From assembly GCF_003574655.1 (NCBI RefSeq), contig NZ_QNUM01000004.1:434001-498000 (forward strand): 64,000 bases of DNA, written 5' to 3'. Made by a program: the position numbers and the translations under genes. Numbering within the stretch: the stretch's first letter is position 1; the number at the start of each line of letters is the position of its first letter. This DNA is from Cohaesibacter haloalkalitolerans (GTDB lineage Bacteria; Pseudomonadota; Alphaproteobacteria; Rhizobiales; Cohaesibacteraceae). Below the pieces are notes generated by a model that was not told where the DNA came from, searched no databases, and saw nothing but the letters and a program-made list of their open reading frames with translations. Shown piece by piece: positions 1-9,438 of the stretch.

Positions 1-553
1 CGTGGGTCGTATAGTGCACAATGTCTTCGGGCCAGAGATGGGCCATTTCCTGATGTAAGCCGTGGGCATAGGTAAAAAACAGTCGCCATTGCGGGGTCAG
101 CGGCATGGCATTGCGCAGCATGGCTTCAAGGCCAGCGCCCGCGGCTGCGAGATGAACGCGCGGCACCGAGACATAGAAACCTTCGGTGGATTCCCCATGA
201 AAGCGCAGCGTGCCCGCCACATCGCAGGGATCCGCATAGATCGTCCCGGGCTTCAGATCGACCCGCTCGCCGCCCTTCTGCTCTATGGAACAGCCACCGG
301 ACAGCGGAATATGGAACATCACATTGTCGCCACCCTCGGCGGCATGGGCCGCAGACCGCAAAGCGGTGGACGCAGAATGCTGGCCGTGGCCGATGATCAG
401 GTCCTGCAATATGCCGATGGATGTCTCCGACTGGAAGGACACCGGATCATCGGGCAGAAAATCGACCTTCGTGATGTTTGACACAACATCCCGGAATTCC
501 TCGACCCGGCAAGAAACATCATAGTCCTTCGAGCAAATGGAAATCGTCGGCAT
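1..553 (-). CDS. AraC-family transcriptional regulator, N-terminal part (runs off the window)
   Basis: The reverse strand is open from an ATG at 553 to the window edge, giving 184 residues without a stop. The translation begins MPTISICSKDYDV. It contains an AraC-binding-like sensor region, with the stretch GFYVSVPRAHLAAAGAGLEAM resembling the end of the cupin-like N-terminal domain of many AraC regulators. The C-terminal DNA-binding domain would lie outside the window, so the family call rests on the sensor half only. No inducer can be read from this part. Confidence 0.6.
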   Translation of the reverse strand, partial: MPTISICSKDYDVSCRVEEFRDVVSNITKVDFLPDDPVSFQSETSIGILQDLIIGHGQHSASTALRSAAHAAEGGDNVMFHIPLSGGCSIEQKGGERVDLKPGTIYADPCDVAGTLRFHGESTEGFYVSVPRVHLAAAGAGLEAMLRNAMPLTPQWRLFFTYAHGLHQEMAHLWPEDIVHYTTH

Positions 554-889
554 GGCGTATCCCCGGTAACTGCGGCCTTGCCTCCCACCGAGACATATCC
601 GCACTTTCCCTCATACACCAAGGACACATCCGCCTCAATTGCAACTTTTCAATGAAGGCTGGAGCAGCTGTGTATTTGGCGGCAGCTGAAGTTCCATTTC
701 AGAGGAACACACAGTTTCACCGCGCAATATCTAGGGCACTCGAACACAATGGTTACAGAGCCCGTTTATGCCCGATATGCGCCGGATCATTTGCGGGAAG
801 AATCCAGCAGCCTTGAAATCGCCAGAATAGAACAAGGCCCATCCCCCCCCGGGGAGGACCGCAACCATTCTCAAAGTCGTGGAAATTAT
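554..889. other. Intergenic stretch between AraC-type gene and tRNA
   Basis: About 336 bases without a convincing gene. Short open frames here lack a good ribosome binding site or a family match. It presumably holds the promoter of the leftward AraC-type gene and the 3' flank of the tRNA. I see no strong terminator. Confidence 0.5.
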
Positions 890-966
890 TGGTGGGCCCG
901 GAGGGACTCGAACCCCCAACCAGACCGTTATGAGCGGTCGGCTCTAACCAATTGAGCTACAGGCCC
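890..966 (-). tRNA. tRNA with CAT anticodon (probably Ile2, possibly elongator Met)
   Basis: The reverse strand folds as a complete 77-nt tRNA with an encoded CCA end. The acceptor stem pairs GGGCCTG with CGGGCCC (one T-G pair). The D arm has TAGCTCAATTGGTTAGAGC, the anticodon stem-loop is GACCG-CTCATAA-CGGTC with anticodon CAT at 930-932, and the T arm has GGTTCGAGTCC. It lacks initiator features. The CTCATAA loop fits either the lysidine-modified isoleucine tRNA or the elongator methionine tRNA. I lean to Ile2 from recall of rhizobial sequences, and identity elements would have to decide. Confidence 0.9.
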
Positions 967-1222
967 TGAATTTCAGGTGCATCTGAACTATACTGAATTG
1001 GGCTTTCAGGCAAGCCCTCGTAGCGGTATCGGTGGATAGCCCTCAGCTTTGTAACCACCACTACCTGTGGCTGCCGAATGACCCGATCCAACTCCGGCCA
1101 CAAAGCTCTGTAATGATCCTGATCGAGGAACTGAATTCCCGAACGAAAAGATCTGCTCGTGCCATTCTACACGCTGGACAGATAGAATTTTTGACAGACA
1201 CTGCCACTGCGGAGAAAAACCG

Positions 1223-1957
1223 ATGAAGAAAAGCCTGATCATATTGACCACCCTTCTTTCCCTGTCCGCACTGCCGGCTCTGGCCGATGGCGACAAGACC
1301 GGTGGGAGCGATCTGAAAAGCACGATCGCGGTAACGGGAACCGGTAGCCTGCGCGCCGCCCCCGACATGGCAATCCTGTCGGCAGGCGTTGAATCCATGG
1401 CCAAGAATGCCAAGGACGCGCTCGCGGACAACAATGCCAAGATGGCAGCCCTGATGGCCGAGCTGGAAAAGGCAGGCATCGAGAAGAAAGACATCCAGAC
1501 CACAAACTTCAACATCCATCCGCAGCTGGTCTATCCGAACAGCGCCAGTGAAGCCCGTGCGCCGGAAGTCGTCGGTTATGTGGTCAGCAACCGGGCAACC
1601 GTCCGCATTCACGATCTGGGTTCGGTCGGCTCGGTCCTCACGGCACTGGTCAATGCCGGATCGAACGATATCTCCGGCTTGAGCTTCGACATCTCCAACA
1701 AAAAGGAGCTTTTGGATGAAGCCCGCAAGGCCGCTCTGGCCGACGCCCGACACAAGGCAGAACTCTACGCAACCGAGCTTGGCAGCAGCGTCGACAAGCT
1801 GCAGAGCCTGTCGGAGTCCGGTGGCTTCATCCCGCCGCAGCCGATGATGATGCGCGCCGCCAAACTGGAAGCCGTCGCCTCCGATGTCCCTGTCGCAGAG
1901 GGTGAGATGGAAGTCTCCATCACAGTCAACGCAAACTGGTTCCTGAAGGATAAGTAG
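1223..1957 (+). CDS. SIMPL-domain (DUF541) periplasmic protein
   Basis: A 244-residue protein with an N-terminal signal peptide (MKKSLIILTTLLSLSALPALA, cleavage after ALA) followed by a SIMPL/DUF541 domain. The hallmark opening 'ITVTGTGSL..APDMA' is present as IAVTGTGSLRAAPDMAILS. The usual 'KKDIQTTNFNIHPQ' segment and the C-terminal EGEMEVSITVNANWFL segment are also there. The family (BP26/OMP28, YggE) is periplasmic or outer-membrane associated and linked to oxidative stress protection. Its biochemistry is not settled. A GGAG sits just ahead of the ATG. It stands alone, facing the end of rpoD. Confidence 0.9.
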   Translation: MKKSLIILTTLLSLSALPALADGDKTGGSDLKSTIAVTGTGSLRAAPDMAILSAGVESMAKNAKDALADNNAKMAALMAELEKAGIEKKDIQTTNFNIHPQLVYPNSASEARAPEVVGYVVSNRATVRIHDLGSVGSVLTALVNAGSNDISGLSFDISNKKELLDEARKAALADARHKAELYATELGSSVDKLQSLSESGGFIPPQPMMMRAAKLEAVASDVPVAEGEMEVSITVNANWFLKDK

Positions 1958-2073
1958 GCCATAGAGTTGAAGGATCGCTTCAACGACCAGATTCACTTTC
2001 TGAACAACCGGACTCTCTACAGGAACTGTAACCGAGTGAAGCTGGACAGCAGCCCGACCCACCTTTGCGAAGG

Positions 2074-2112
2074 ACAAAAAACAAAGCCCGAACAATCACT
2101 TGTCCGGGCTTT
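2074..2112 (-). terminator. Intrinsic terminator after rpoD, possibly bidirectional
   Basis: The stem pairs AAAGCCCG (2083-2090) with CGGGCTTT (2105-2112), and an inner ACAA/TTGT extends it. On the reverse strand it is followed by TTTTTTGTCC, as expected for the end of rpoD. It could also stop the SIMPL gene coming from the left. Confidence 0.85.
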
Positions 2113-2139
2113 GTGATTCAATCTGACAGCGACTTGATT

Positions 2140-4218
2140 CTAGCTGTCAAGAAAGCTGCGAAGCTTGCGCGAGCGGCTCGGATGCTTGAGCTTGCGCAGG
2201 GCCTTGGCTTCGATCTGACGAATACGTTCACGGGTCACCGAGAACTGCTGACCGACTTCCTCAAGCGTGTGGTCGGTGTTCATGCCGATACCGAAGCGCA
2301 TGCGCAGCACGCGTTCTTCACGCGGAGTGAGCGAAGCAAGAACGCGCGTTGTGGTCTCGCGAAGGTTGGCCTGAATGGCAGCATCGATTGGCAGAATGGC
2401 ATTCTTGTCCTCGATGAAATCACCCAGATGGCTGTCTTCCTCGTCGCCGATCGGCGTTTCCAGAGAGATCGGCTCCTTGGCAATCTTCAGAACCTTGCGC
2501 ACCTTTTCAAGCGGCATCTGCAACTTGTCGGAAAGCTCTTCCGGCGTCGGCTCACGGCCGATCTCGTGCAGCATCTGGCGCGAGGTACGAACGATCTTGT
2601 TGATCGTCTCGATCATGTGCACAGGGATTCGGATCGTCCGGGCCTGATCCGCGATCGAGCGGGTGATCGCCTGTCTGATCCACCATGTGGCATAGGTCGA
2701 GAACTTGTAGCCGCGCCGATATTCGAACTTGTCGACCGCCTTCATCAGACCAATGTTGCCTTCCTGAATGAGATCGAGGAACTGCAAACCGCGGTTGGTG
2801 TATTTCTTGGCAATCGAGATAACGAGACGCAGGTTGGCCTCAACCATTTCCTTCTTGGCCTGACGGGCTTCACGCTCGCCTTTCTGCACGGAGGAAACGA
2901 TGCGGCGGAATTCGCTGATTTCAAGGCCGGTCTCGGTGGACAGCACCTGGATGTCTTCCCGCAGATCCTGAATCCGGTCGCCTTCGTGATGGACAAATTC
3001 CTTCCAGCCACGCGAAGGCAACTGGGCCACGCGTGCCATCCAGCTGGTGTCAAGCTCCTTGCCCTGATAGTTGTTCAGGAACTCGGTGCGGTTGACACCA
3101 TAAGCCTCGGCCAGTCGCAGAAGACGCCCTTCACGGCCAACCAGCTGCTTGTTGATTTCATAGAGCTGCGAAACCAGTGCGTCGATACGGTTCTGGTTGA
3201 GCGACAGGCTCTTCACTTCAACGATGATGTCTTCCTTGAGTTTGTCGTAGCGGCGCTCATGGCTCGGCGACAGGGCCTTGTTGGCCATGCGCTGTTCAAC
3301 CAGCTGATCCTGCAGACGACGCAGCTTCTTGTAGTCTTCGGCGATCTGGTCGAAAATGGCCAGAACCTTCGGCTTCAGCTCAGCTTCCATCGCAGCGAGC
3401 GAGAGGTTGTTTTCCAGATCATCCTCATCGTCCTCGTCGTCACCTTCGCCTTCACCCTCGCCTTCGCGTTCCTCGTCATCTTCATCATCGGACGAAGGCT
3501 TGCTGACAGCAGCAGGCGCCGGTTTGGCTGCAGCCGCCTCGGCAACCGGAGCGGCAGGTGCTGCACTGTCGTGCTCATCCTCGTCGCCTTCACTGTCATC
3601 ATCGCTGTCGTCGTCTTCGTTGCCCGGTCCGGCATAGGTCGCTTCAAGGTCAATGATGTCGCGCAGCAGGATGTTGCCATCGAGCAGTTCGTCGCGCCAA
3701 ATGATGATGGCCTGGAAGGTCAGCGGGCTTTCGCACAGCCCGGCGATCATGGCCTCGCGCCCGGCTTCGATGCGCTTGGCGATCGCAATTTCGCCTTCGC
3801 GAGACAACAGCTCGACGGATCCCATTTCGCGCAGATACATCCGCACAGGGTCATCGGTCCGATCAGTCGGCTCCTTGCTGGTCGAGGTCTTGGCAATCGC
3901 TGTCGAGGACTTGGCTTCCACAAGATCCGTCGACTCGCTTTCCGAATCCGTATCCGAATCGTTATCATCAGCCTCTTCAGCCTCGATGACATTGATCCCC
4001 ATGTCGGAAAGCATGGACATCGTGTCTTCGATCTGTTCAGAGGAAACTTCTTCCGACGGCAAAACTTCGTTCAATTCATCATATGTGACGTAACCGCGTT
4101 TCTTTGCGGTCTTGATCATCTGCTTGACAGCAGTGTCCGTCATGTCCAACAGTGGCGCATCCGAGCTGGTGCTTTCGCTGTTGGTCTTGTCGTCGTTTTG
4201 CATTGCCTTTGTTGCCAT
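2140..4218 (-). CDS. rpoD: RNA polymerase primary sigma factor RpoD (sigma-70)
   Basis: A 692-residue housekeeping sigma factor. The N-terminal region 1.1 is followed by region 1.2 ([22 protein letters not shown]). Next is a long non-conserved insert, then region 2 ([58 protein letters not shown]). Regions 3 and 4 end with the helix-turn-helix [21 protein letters not shown]. The insert holds runs of Asp/Glu and Gly-Glu repeats that make it strongly acidic. The ATG at 4218 (MATKAMQND) is preceded by GGAGACAGGA. An upstream in-frame GTG at 4269 has no such signal. It lies downstream of dnaG in the order typical of the macromolecular synthesis block, but about 480 bases separate the two. Confidence 0.98.
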   Translation of the reverse strand: MATKAMQNDDKTNSESTSSDAPLLDMTDTAVKQMIKTAKKRGYVTYDELNEVLPSEEVSSEQIEDTMSMLSDMGINVIEAEEADDNDSDTDSESESTDLVEAKSSTAIAKTSTSKEPTDRTDDPVRMYLREMGSVELLSREGEIAIAKRIEAGREAMIAGLCESPLTFQAIIIWRDELLDGNILLRDIIDLEATYAGPGNEDDDSDDDSEGDEDEHDSAAPAAPVAEAAAAKPAPAAVSKPSSDDEDDEEREGEGEGEGDDEDDEDDLENNLSLAAMEAELKPKVLAIFDQIAEDYKKLRRLQDQLVEQRMANKALSPSHERRYDKLKEDIIVEVKSLSLNQNRIDALVSQLYEINKQLVGREGRLLRLAEAYGVNRTEFLNNYQGKELDTSWMARVAQLPSRGWKEFVHHEGDRIQDLREDIQVLSTETGLEISEFRRIVSSVQKGEREARQAKKEMVEANLRLVISIAKKYTNRGLQFLDLIQEGNIGLMKAVDKFEYRRGYKFSTYATWWIRQAITRSIADQARTIRIPVHMIETINKIVRTSRQMLHEIGREPTPEELSDKLQMPLEKVRKVLKIAKEPISLETPIGDEEDSHLGDFIEDKNAILPIDAAIQANLRETTTRVLASLTPREERVLRMRFGIGMNTDHTLEEVGQQFSVTRERIRQIEAKALRKLKHPSRSRKLRSFLDS

Positions 4219-4700
4219 TCCTGTCTCCAAAGACACCCCGGTGAGGTGGGCGTCTGCTCTGGCATCCACTCGTACGAACGGTTAGTCATGCAATTCTGCC
4301 GGTGCTCGCAGCAACCGCATGCTGTTCAGGATTCTAGTACATTCATATAGATGGGTTCGTTAAACGCCTCTTAACCCAAGCCTGTCCGGTGCAGTCACCA
4401 CAGTCCCCTGCACATATATCCACAAAAACAGGCCGGTTAGACGGCAAAGTCCCCGGCTTCAGATCTCGTTCGATTATCCGCAGCAAAAATCATTTCGTCG
4501 CCAACTTGACATTTGGCGCATGGGGCTGCCGGACCTAGATATTTAGCGCAGCGATTCGATTCGGCAACCCCCCAGCGCAAGAAAAATTCCGATTTCTCGG
4601 ATTTTCCGAATCATTTTTACGGTTTTTGACAAAAAAAGGCAGCCATCACCACCGCAACCGTCCGATTCGCCGATCGAATCAGCGATGAATGACCGCAAGA
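4219..4700. other. rpoD-dnaG intergenic region
   Basis: About 480 bases with no supported gene. The part nearest rpoD (4320-4380) is AT-rich and probably holds the rpoD promoter. Further right, GATTCGATTCGGC near 4553 and GCCGATCGAATC near 4671 form a spaced inverted repeat. No clear dnaG terminator was found. Confidence 0.5.
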
Positions 4701-6713
4701 TCAGGAATTTTCCGGATTCGGTTGCGCCAGTTGCTCCAGCACATCGGCCAGCGCCACCCGGTTGCCTGCGCTTTTCATCTGGTCGTAAAGTTCACTCAGT
4801 TCCTGCTCCTCGCGCAGGTTCTCTTCCCGGCGCCGGTGTACCTCGTTGGTCAGGGACTGGATCCGGGCAAACGCCCCCTCATCCACCCCGTGCGACAGGT
4901 TGGCCATCTCCCGCGCCAGATCCTTCTCGGTTTCCCGCACTTCCAGAACATTGAGATAGGACTGGAACAGCCGTTCAAGGAACAGACGGCTCGGCTGATA
5001 GACCAGCTGGTGCACACGCCGCCGCCCGGCAAGCCGCCAGCCCCACGGATGCAGGATCTTGCCCGTCTCGTCGCGCACCTCGACCCCATGCAGATCATCC
5101 AGCAGGTCCTTCAGATTCGCGGGACACTGGGAATAGATGTCCTGATAGGTGCGCGCCCGCTGATCGAAAATAATGTGCGAGAGCACATATTTGAAGGCCT
5201 CAAGACTTTCCTTCTGAAACGGCACGGAGAGAATCTGCTCGGCGAACTGCTCAAACAGATAAGGCATGTGGATCGACAGCCCGATGAGGCAATACTCATA
5301 TTCCGTCGACTGCCCCTCTTCCGGTGCGCGGGAAATATTGCCCGACGCCTGCAGCGCACTCGATGGACCCGCCCCCTTGCCAGCCTTGGCACCGCCACCG
5401 GTGAAGAAGCGGTTGCGATTCTGGTCGCGCCGCTCCCTCTCCTGCTGCCAGAAGAAATTCGACAGCGCGGACTTGAAGCTCATCTGATACTGGCGCTGCA
5501 CACGCTCATCCTTGATGAGCCGCACCAGATCCTCGATCCGCTTTTCAAGCGCCGCCTTGCGTTCGGGTGTGTCGGCCGGTTGTGCTTCCAGCTCCCGCTC
5601 CCAGATCACGTCAAACAGGCTGTGCGCCTCGCCCAGCACGGCCCGGAAGGCATCGGAGCCCCCTTCGCGCACCAGATCATCCGGGTCCTTGCCATTGGGC
5701 AGAAACACGAACTGGAAGGAATAGCCGGCTTTCAGGTTGGGCAGAATGCGCTCGATGGAACGATGCGCGGCCTGGCGTCCGGCCCGGTCGCCGTCAAAGC
5801 AGATGAAGGGCTCGTTGGAAAAGCGCCACATGCGGGCAATCTGCTGCTCCGTGAAGGCCGTGCCCAGCGAGGCAACCACATGGCGAACACCGGCCTGATA
5901 GAGCGCAATGGCGTCCATGTAGCCTTCCACCACGATCGCAGCCCCGGCCTCATAGGCCGCCTGCCGCGCTCGGTGGGCGTTGAACACCATGTTGCCCTTG
6001 AAGAACAGACGCGTTTCCGGCGAGTTGAGATATTTCGGCTTGCCCTCCTTGTCGAGAATACGGCCACCGAAAGCCACCACCCGCCCCCGTTCATCCTCGA
6101 TCGGGATCATCAGGCGATTGCGAAACCGGTCATAGGTCGGGCGGCCATCATCGGGCTTGATGATCAGGCCCGTTTCCAGCATGTCCTGTTCACTGACCCC
6201 ATGCTCCAACAGATAGCTCTTGAGATGATCACGGCTGTTGGGCGAATAGCCGATCCGGAAAGTCCGGATCGTTTCCTCGCTCAGTCGTCGCCCCTCGGCA
6301 TAGATCCGCGCTTCCCGCCCCAGATCGGAGCGGAACTGCAACTGGAAATATTTGGCTGCCATATCCATGACATCGTAGAGGCTGGCTCGTGCCTTCTCCT
6401 GACGCTGCACCTGGGGGTCGGGATCCGGCATGGGCACGCCTGCCTGATTGGCCAGCAGCTCCACAGCCTCGGGAAAGCTCAGCCCCTCGGTTTCCATCAA
6501 GAACTTGAAAATGTCGCCATGCTTGCCCGAAGAGAAGCAGTGATAGAACTGCTTCTGGTCATTGACGAAGAAACTGGGGGTCTTTTCCTTGTTGAAAGGT
6601 GACAGCCCGGCATATTCCCGCCCCTGACGACGCAGCTTGACCTTGCGTCCGACAACATCGGACACCGGAATGCGTTCTCTGATTTCTTCAAGCAGGCTTT
6701 GCGGAAATTTCAT
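4701..6713 (-). CDS. dnaG: DNA primase DnaG with a degenerate zinc finger
   Basis: A 670-residue primase that makes RNA primers for replication with DnaB. The N-terminal CHC2 domain reads YAGLSPFNKEKTPSFFVNDQ and then FYHCFSSGKHGDI. Three of the four expected zinc ligands are replaced (Ser38, Asn41, Ser62) and only Cys59 remains. The catalytic core follows, with the Toprim motifs VVEGYMDAIALYQAG and ICFDGDRAGRQAA, and then the C-terminal DnaB-interacting part. The ATG at 6713 (MKFPQSLLEEIRERIPVSDVV) matches the family start. An in-frame TTG at 6779 is less likely. Substitution of these ligands occurs, as far as I recall, in other Rhizobiales primases, so the protein is probably functional. 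Confidence 0.97.
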   Translation of the reverse strand: MKFPQSLLEEIRERIPVSDVVGRKVKLRRQGREYAGLSPFNKEKTPSFFVNDQKQFYHCFSSGKHGDIFKFLMETEGLSFPEAVELLANQAGVPMPDPDPQVQRQEKARASLYDVMDMAAKYFQLQFRSDLGREARIYAEGRRLSEETIRTFRIGYSPNSRDHLKSYLLEHGVSEQDMLETGLIIKPDDGRPTYDRFRNRLMIPIEDERGRVVAFGGRILDKEGKPKYLNSPETRLFFKGNMVFNAHRARQAAYEAGAAIVVEGYMDAIALYQAGVRHVVASLGTAFTEQQIARMWRFSNEPFICFDGDRAGRQAAHRSIERILPNLKAGYSFQFVFLPNGKDPDDLVREGGSDAFRAVLGEAHSLFDVIWERELEAQPADTPERKAALEKRIEDLVRLIKDERVQRQYQMSFKSALSNFFWQQERERRDQNRNRFFTGGGAKAGKGAGPSSALQASGNISRAPEEGQSTEYEYCLIGLSIHMPYLFEQFAEQILSVPFQKESLEAFKYVLSHIIFDQRARTYQDIYSQCPANLKDLLDDLHGVEVRDETGKILHPWGWRLAGRRRVHQLVYQPSRLFLERLFQSYLNVLEVRETEKDLAREMANLSHGVDEGAFARIQSLTNEVHRRREENLREEQELSELYDQMKSAGNRVALADVLEQLAQPNPENS

Positions 6714-6825
6714 CGACAGAAACTCAAACTCGATCTTGTGGGCGTCGCCTTGTTTGCCTCCAACCCGGTCTGAAATCAAGACCCGGATGGCAGATGATAT
6801 AGCGAGATGTCACAAAAGCAAATGA

Positions 6826-6842
6826 CCTCTCACAGAGAGGCC
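6826..6842 (-). terminator. Possible weak terminator after yqeY
   Basis: On the reverse strand a short CCTCTC-TGT-GAGAGG hairpin is followed by TCATTTGCTTTTG. The stem is short and the T-tract interrupted, so this is tentative. The adjacent stretch 6867-6896 repeats CATGCTGGCTGG almost perfectly. Confidence 0.35.
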
Positions 6843-6945
6843 ATTGTACCATTGATCATAGTCTCATGCTGGCTGGCTCATGCTGGCTGGGCATGATGGA
6901 GGGCAGATCGGGCCGGAGGCCCTCTTCGCCCTCGTCCGGCAGGCG

Positions 6946-7395
6946 CTAGAGCAGCATGCTCTTGACGATGCAGCTTGCCTTGCCAAAATCCATCTGGCCG
7001 GGATAGGTGGCCTTGAGGTGGTTCATCACCTTGCCCATGTCCCGCAGGCCGTCGGCTTCGAGTTCCTCGACCGCCTTGGCGCAGGTTTCCGTCACTTCTT
7101 CCTCGTCCATCTGCTGGGGCAGGAACTCGCGAATGATATCGGCTTCTTCCCGCTCCTGCTGGGCAAGCTCGTGGCGACCGGCTTCGTCATAGATGCGGAT
7201 GGATTCTTCGCGCTGTTTGATCATCTTGGCGAGAATCTGCAGCACCTCTTCTTCCGACACCCGTTCTCTGCCTTGTCCGCGAGCCTCAACGTCTCGGTCC
7301 TTGATAGCGGCTGTTACCAGACGCAGGGTCGCCATACGGCGTTTGTCCTGAGCCTTGATTGCCCCTGTCAGGCTTTCAGTAATCTGCTCACGCAT
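6946..7395 (-). CDS. GatB/YqeY domain protein
   Basis: A 149-residue protein covering the whole YqeY family. It starts MREQITESLTGAIKAQDKRRMATLRLVTAAIKDRDVEARG in my reading, continues with the coiled MIKQREESIRIYDEAGRHELA segment, and ends with the helical 'tail' domain shared with the GatB amidotransferase subunit (EFLPQQMDEEEV...GKVMNHLKATYPGQMDFGKAS). Its exact function is unknown, though the tail domain suggests a tRNA-related role. A GAGAGG lies about ten bases ahead of the ATG. It sits upstream of dnaG and diverges from carA, a common arrangement in Rhizobiales. Confidence 0.92.
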   Translation of the reverse strand: MREQITESLTGAIKAQDKRRMATLRLVTAAIKDRDVEARGQGRERVSEEEVLQILAKMIKQREESIRIYDEAGRHELAQQEREEADIIREFLPQQMDEEEVTETCAKAVEELEADGLRDMGKVMNHLKATYPGQMDFGKASCIVKSMLL

Positions 7396-7501
7396 AGTGT
7401 TGGCCTCTCATCTCTGTTGGCCTTCATCATCAGGAATCACATCTCGCTCTCGGCAAGAAAGCGATTTCCCAATGAGGAGCCAAGAGCATAATTCCTGTAT
7501 T

Positions 7502-7519
7502 GTGGCAGAATTCTGCCAC
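7502..7519. repeat. Perfect 18-bp palindrome, operator candidate
   Basis: GTGGCAGAATTCTGCCAC is its own reverse complement. It lies about 107 bases upstream of yqeY and 450 bases upstream of carA promoter -35. It could bind a dimeric regulator. No regulator is identified. Confidence 0.4.
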
Positions 7520-7966
7520 GAAATCGGCAGGTTTCAGCCAATTGAAACTGGCTTCGCCACCGAAAAGACTTAATGTTTGATACAGGGACTTTCAATATTA
7601 GGCAAGTCGGCATTGCACTTACGTCTGAGCCACACCCCTTCCGCCACGCCCTTGACACCTTCCAGAAACGACCGAGAAAGCAATGGAAATCCAAGCACAT
7701 CGCCGGATTTCCGAACGGCGGCAGCAACACTCTGGATAAAGCTTAACAGATGTTTAAAAAATGCTATCCAAGCCCTCCTGACAGCCCTCACTCACCCCGG
7801 ATGAGCCAGCCAGATTCGGGCCACCAAAGCCACGCGGCAAGGGTTTATGCGGATACATGACGAGCGTCAAAGCTCCGTGGCCAACAAGGAACACACAAAA
7901 CAGCATTAAATGCTGAAAAATATCGCATATGAAAAATTTATTTTCGAATTATTTCACCCTCCCTCA

Positions 7967-7995
7967 TTGACGCTCGCGCACTTTTGTCATAGATC
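7967..7995 (+). promoter_or_regulatory. Candidate carA promoter
   Basis: TTGACG (7967-7972) and TAGATC (7990-7995) are separated by 17 bases and preceded by an AT-rich segment that could act as an UP element. Transcription would start near 8002, leaving a leader of about 120 bases before the carA ATG. Confidence 0.5.
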
Positions 7996-8121
7996 ATCAC
8001 CTCTGAGAACACGCATTCCCCGTAACCATCCTTGCCAGTCGAGACTGAGCGCCTCCATGGCCTCAGCTGTCAGGATCGGGCACGGAGAACAGACAAACCG
8101 CATTTTCAGGACACCCACGGC

Positions 8122-9345
8122 ATGGCTAACCCCGCTTCTTCACCGGCTGCAACGACACCGGCCCCTTGGGAAGACTTCAAACCGACCGCTCTCCTTGTTC
8201 TGGCAGATGGAACTGTCATTGAAGGTCAGGGCATCGGCGCGCCCGGTTCGGCCGTCGCAGAAGTCTGCTTCAACACCGCGATCACCGGCTACGAAGAAAT
8301 CCTCACCGATCCGTCCTATGCAGGCCAGATCGTGACCTTCACCTTCCCGCACATCGGCAACGTTGGCACCAACGAGGAAGATGTCGAAACCATCGACCTC
8401 GATACCAATTCCGGCGTGCGCGGCGCAGTCATCAAGACCGACATCACCGAGCCGTCGAACTACCGCGCCACCCGCCATTTCGATGCCTGGCTGAAATCCC
8501 GCGGCATTGTCGGCATTGCCGGGGTTGATACCCGCGCGCTGACGGCCCTGATCCGCGAGAAGGGCCTTGCCAACGCCGTGATCGCCCATGCGCCGGACGG
8601 CAAGTTTGATGTCGAGGCCCTGAAAAAGGAAGCCGCAGGCTGGAATGGCCTTGTCGGCGCCGACCTTGCCAAGGACGTCACCACCGAAGCATCCTTCGAG
8701 TGGGATCAGACCCCGTGGGTCTGGAACGAAGGCTATGGCAAGCTCACCGAACCTGATTTCCACGTTGTCGCCATCGACTTCGGCATCAAGCGCAACATTT
8801 TGCGTCTGCTCGCCGAACAGGGTTGCAAGCTGACGGTGCTGCCTGCAACGGCAACGGGCGAAGACATTCTGGCGCTGAAGCCGGACGGGGTTTTCCTGTC
8901 CAACGGTCCGGGCGATCCGGCTGCAACCGGCGTCTATTCCGTCGATGCCATCAAGGCCGTCATTGCTGCAGGCATCCCGCTGTTCGGCATCTGCCTTGGT
9001 CACCAGATGTTGGCTCTGGCCCTCGGCGGCAAGACCACCAAGATGCATCAGGGTCATCATGGCGCCAACCACCCGGTTCAGGACAAGACCACCGGCAAGG
9101 TGGAAATCACATCCATGAACCACGGCTTCGCAGTGGATGGTGACAGCCTGCCGGAAGGCATCGAGGAAACCCACGTTTCCCTGTTCGACGGCTCCAACTG
9201 CGGCCTCGCAGTCAAGGGCAAGCCGATCTTCTCGGTCCAGTTCCACCCGGAAGCCTCTCCGGGGCCGAAGGACAGCCACTATCTTTTCACCCGCTTCACC
9301 AACCTGATGCGCGCTGAAAAGGGCATGGACCTGGTCGCCGAATAG
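8122..9345 (+). CDS. carA: Carbamoyl-phosphate synthase small subunit (glutaminase)
   Basis: A 407-residue subunit that hydrolyses glutamine and channels ammonia to CarB for arginine and pyrimidine synthesis. The N-terminal CPSase small-chain domain includes [20 protein letters not shown]. The C-terminal class I amidotransferase domain has the nucleophile Cys291 in GICLGHQML and the His-Glu pair in FHPEASPGP (His375). The ATG at 8122 (MANPASSP) follows CAGGA. An in-frame TTG at 8032 is less likely. carB is not adjacent: a metallopeptidase and a regulator lie between them, so the two subunits are transcribed separately. Confidence 0.98.
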   Translation: MANPASSPAATTPAPWEDFKPTALLVLADGTVIEGQGIGAPGSAVAEVCFNTAITGYEEILTDPSYAGQIVTFTFPHIGNVGTNEEDVETIDLDTNSGVRGAVIKTDITEPSNYRATRHFDAWLKSRGIVGIAGVDTRALTALIREKGLANAVIAHAPDGKFDVEALKKEAAGWNGLVGADLAKDVTTEASFEWDQTPWVWNEGYGKLTEPDFHVVAIDFGIKRNILRLLAEQGCKLTVLPATATGEDILALKPDGVFLSNGPGDPAATGVYSVDAIKAVIAAGIPLFGICLGHQMLALALGGKTTKMHQGHHGANHPVQDKTTGKVEITSMNHGFAVDGDSLPEGIEETHVSLFDGSNCGLAVKGKPIFSVQFHPEASPGPKDSHYLFTRFTNLMRAEKGMDLVAE

Positions 9346-9385
9346 GCCCGCCAGGCCATACGGCCGCCAATCCGGTCAAAGACAA

Positions 9386-9418
9386 AAAACCCGCGACGAC
9401 ACCTGTCTCGCGGGTTTT
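9386..9418. terminator. Bidirectional terminator between carA and metallopeptidase gene
   Basis: AAAACCCGCGA (9386-9396) pairs with TCGCGGGTTTT (9408-9418). T-tracts flank both sides, so it can stop carA from the left and the convergent metallopeptidase gene from the right. Confidence 0.85.
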
Positions 9419-9438
9419 CTCATTTCAACAACCAGAAA

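Larger units (their letters stand above)
7396..8121. other. Long yqeY-carA divergent intergenic region
   Basis: About 726 bases between divergent genes, with no convincing coding frame on either strand. It contains an 18-bp perfect palindrome at 7502-7519, a nearby GTTTCA-N6-TGAAAC inverted repeat (about 7531-7548), an AT-rich block at 7915-7960 and a carA promoter candidate at 7967-7995. The length leaves room for a leader RNA, but I recognise no riboswitch. Confidence 0.6.

Noticed and set aside
3421-3640. Low-complexity Asp/Glu/Gly tract suspected to be a simple-sequence repeat array
   Set aside because: It is the acidic non-conserved insert of RpoD, in frame, and such inserts are usual in this sigma factor.
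2065-4350. A 761-codon open frame on the + strand
   Set aside because: It lies wholly opposite rpoD. Its translation has no family features and is explained by the high-GC codon pattern of the sigma-factor gene.
4689-6602. A 637-codon open frame on the + strand
   Set aside because: It is the antisense reading of dnaG and lacks a ribosome binding site and recognisable domains.
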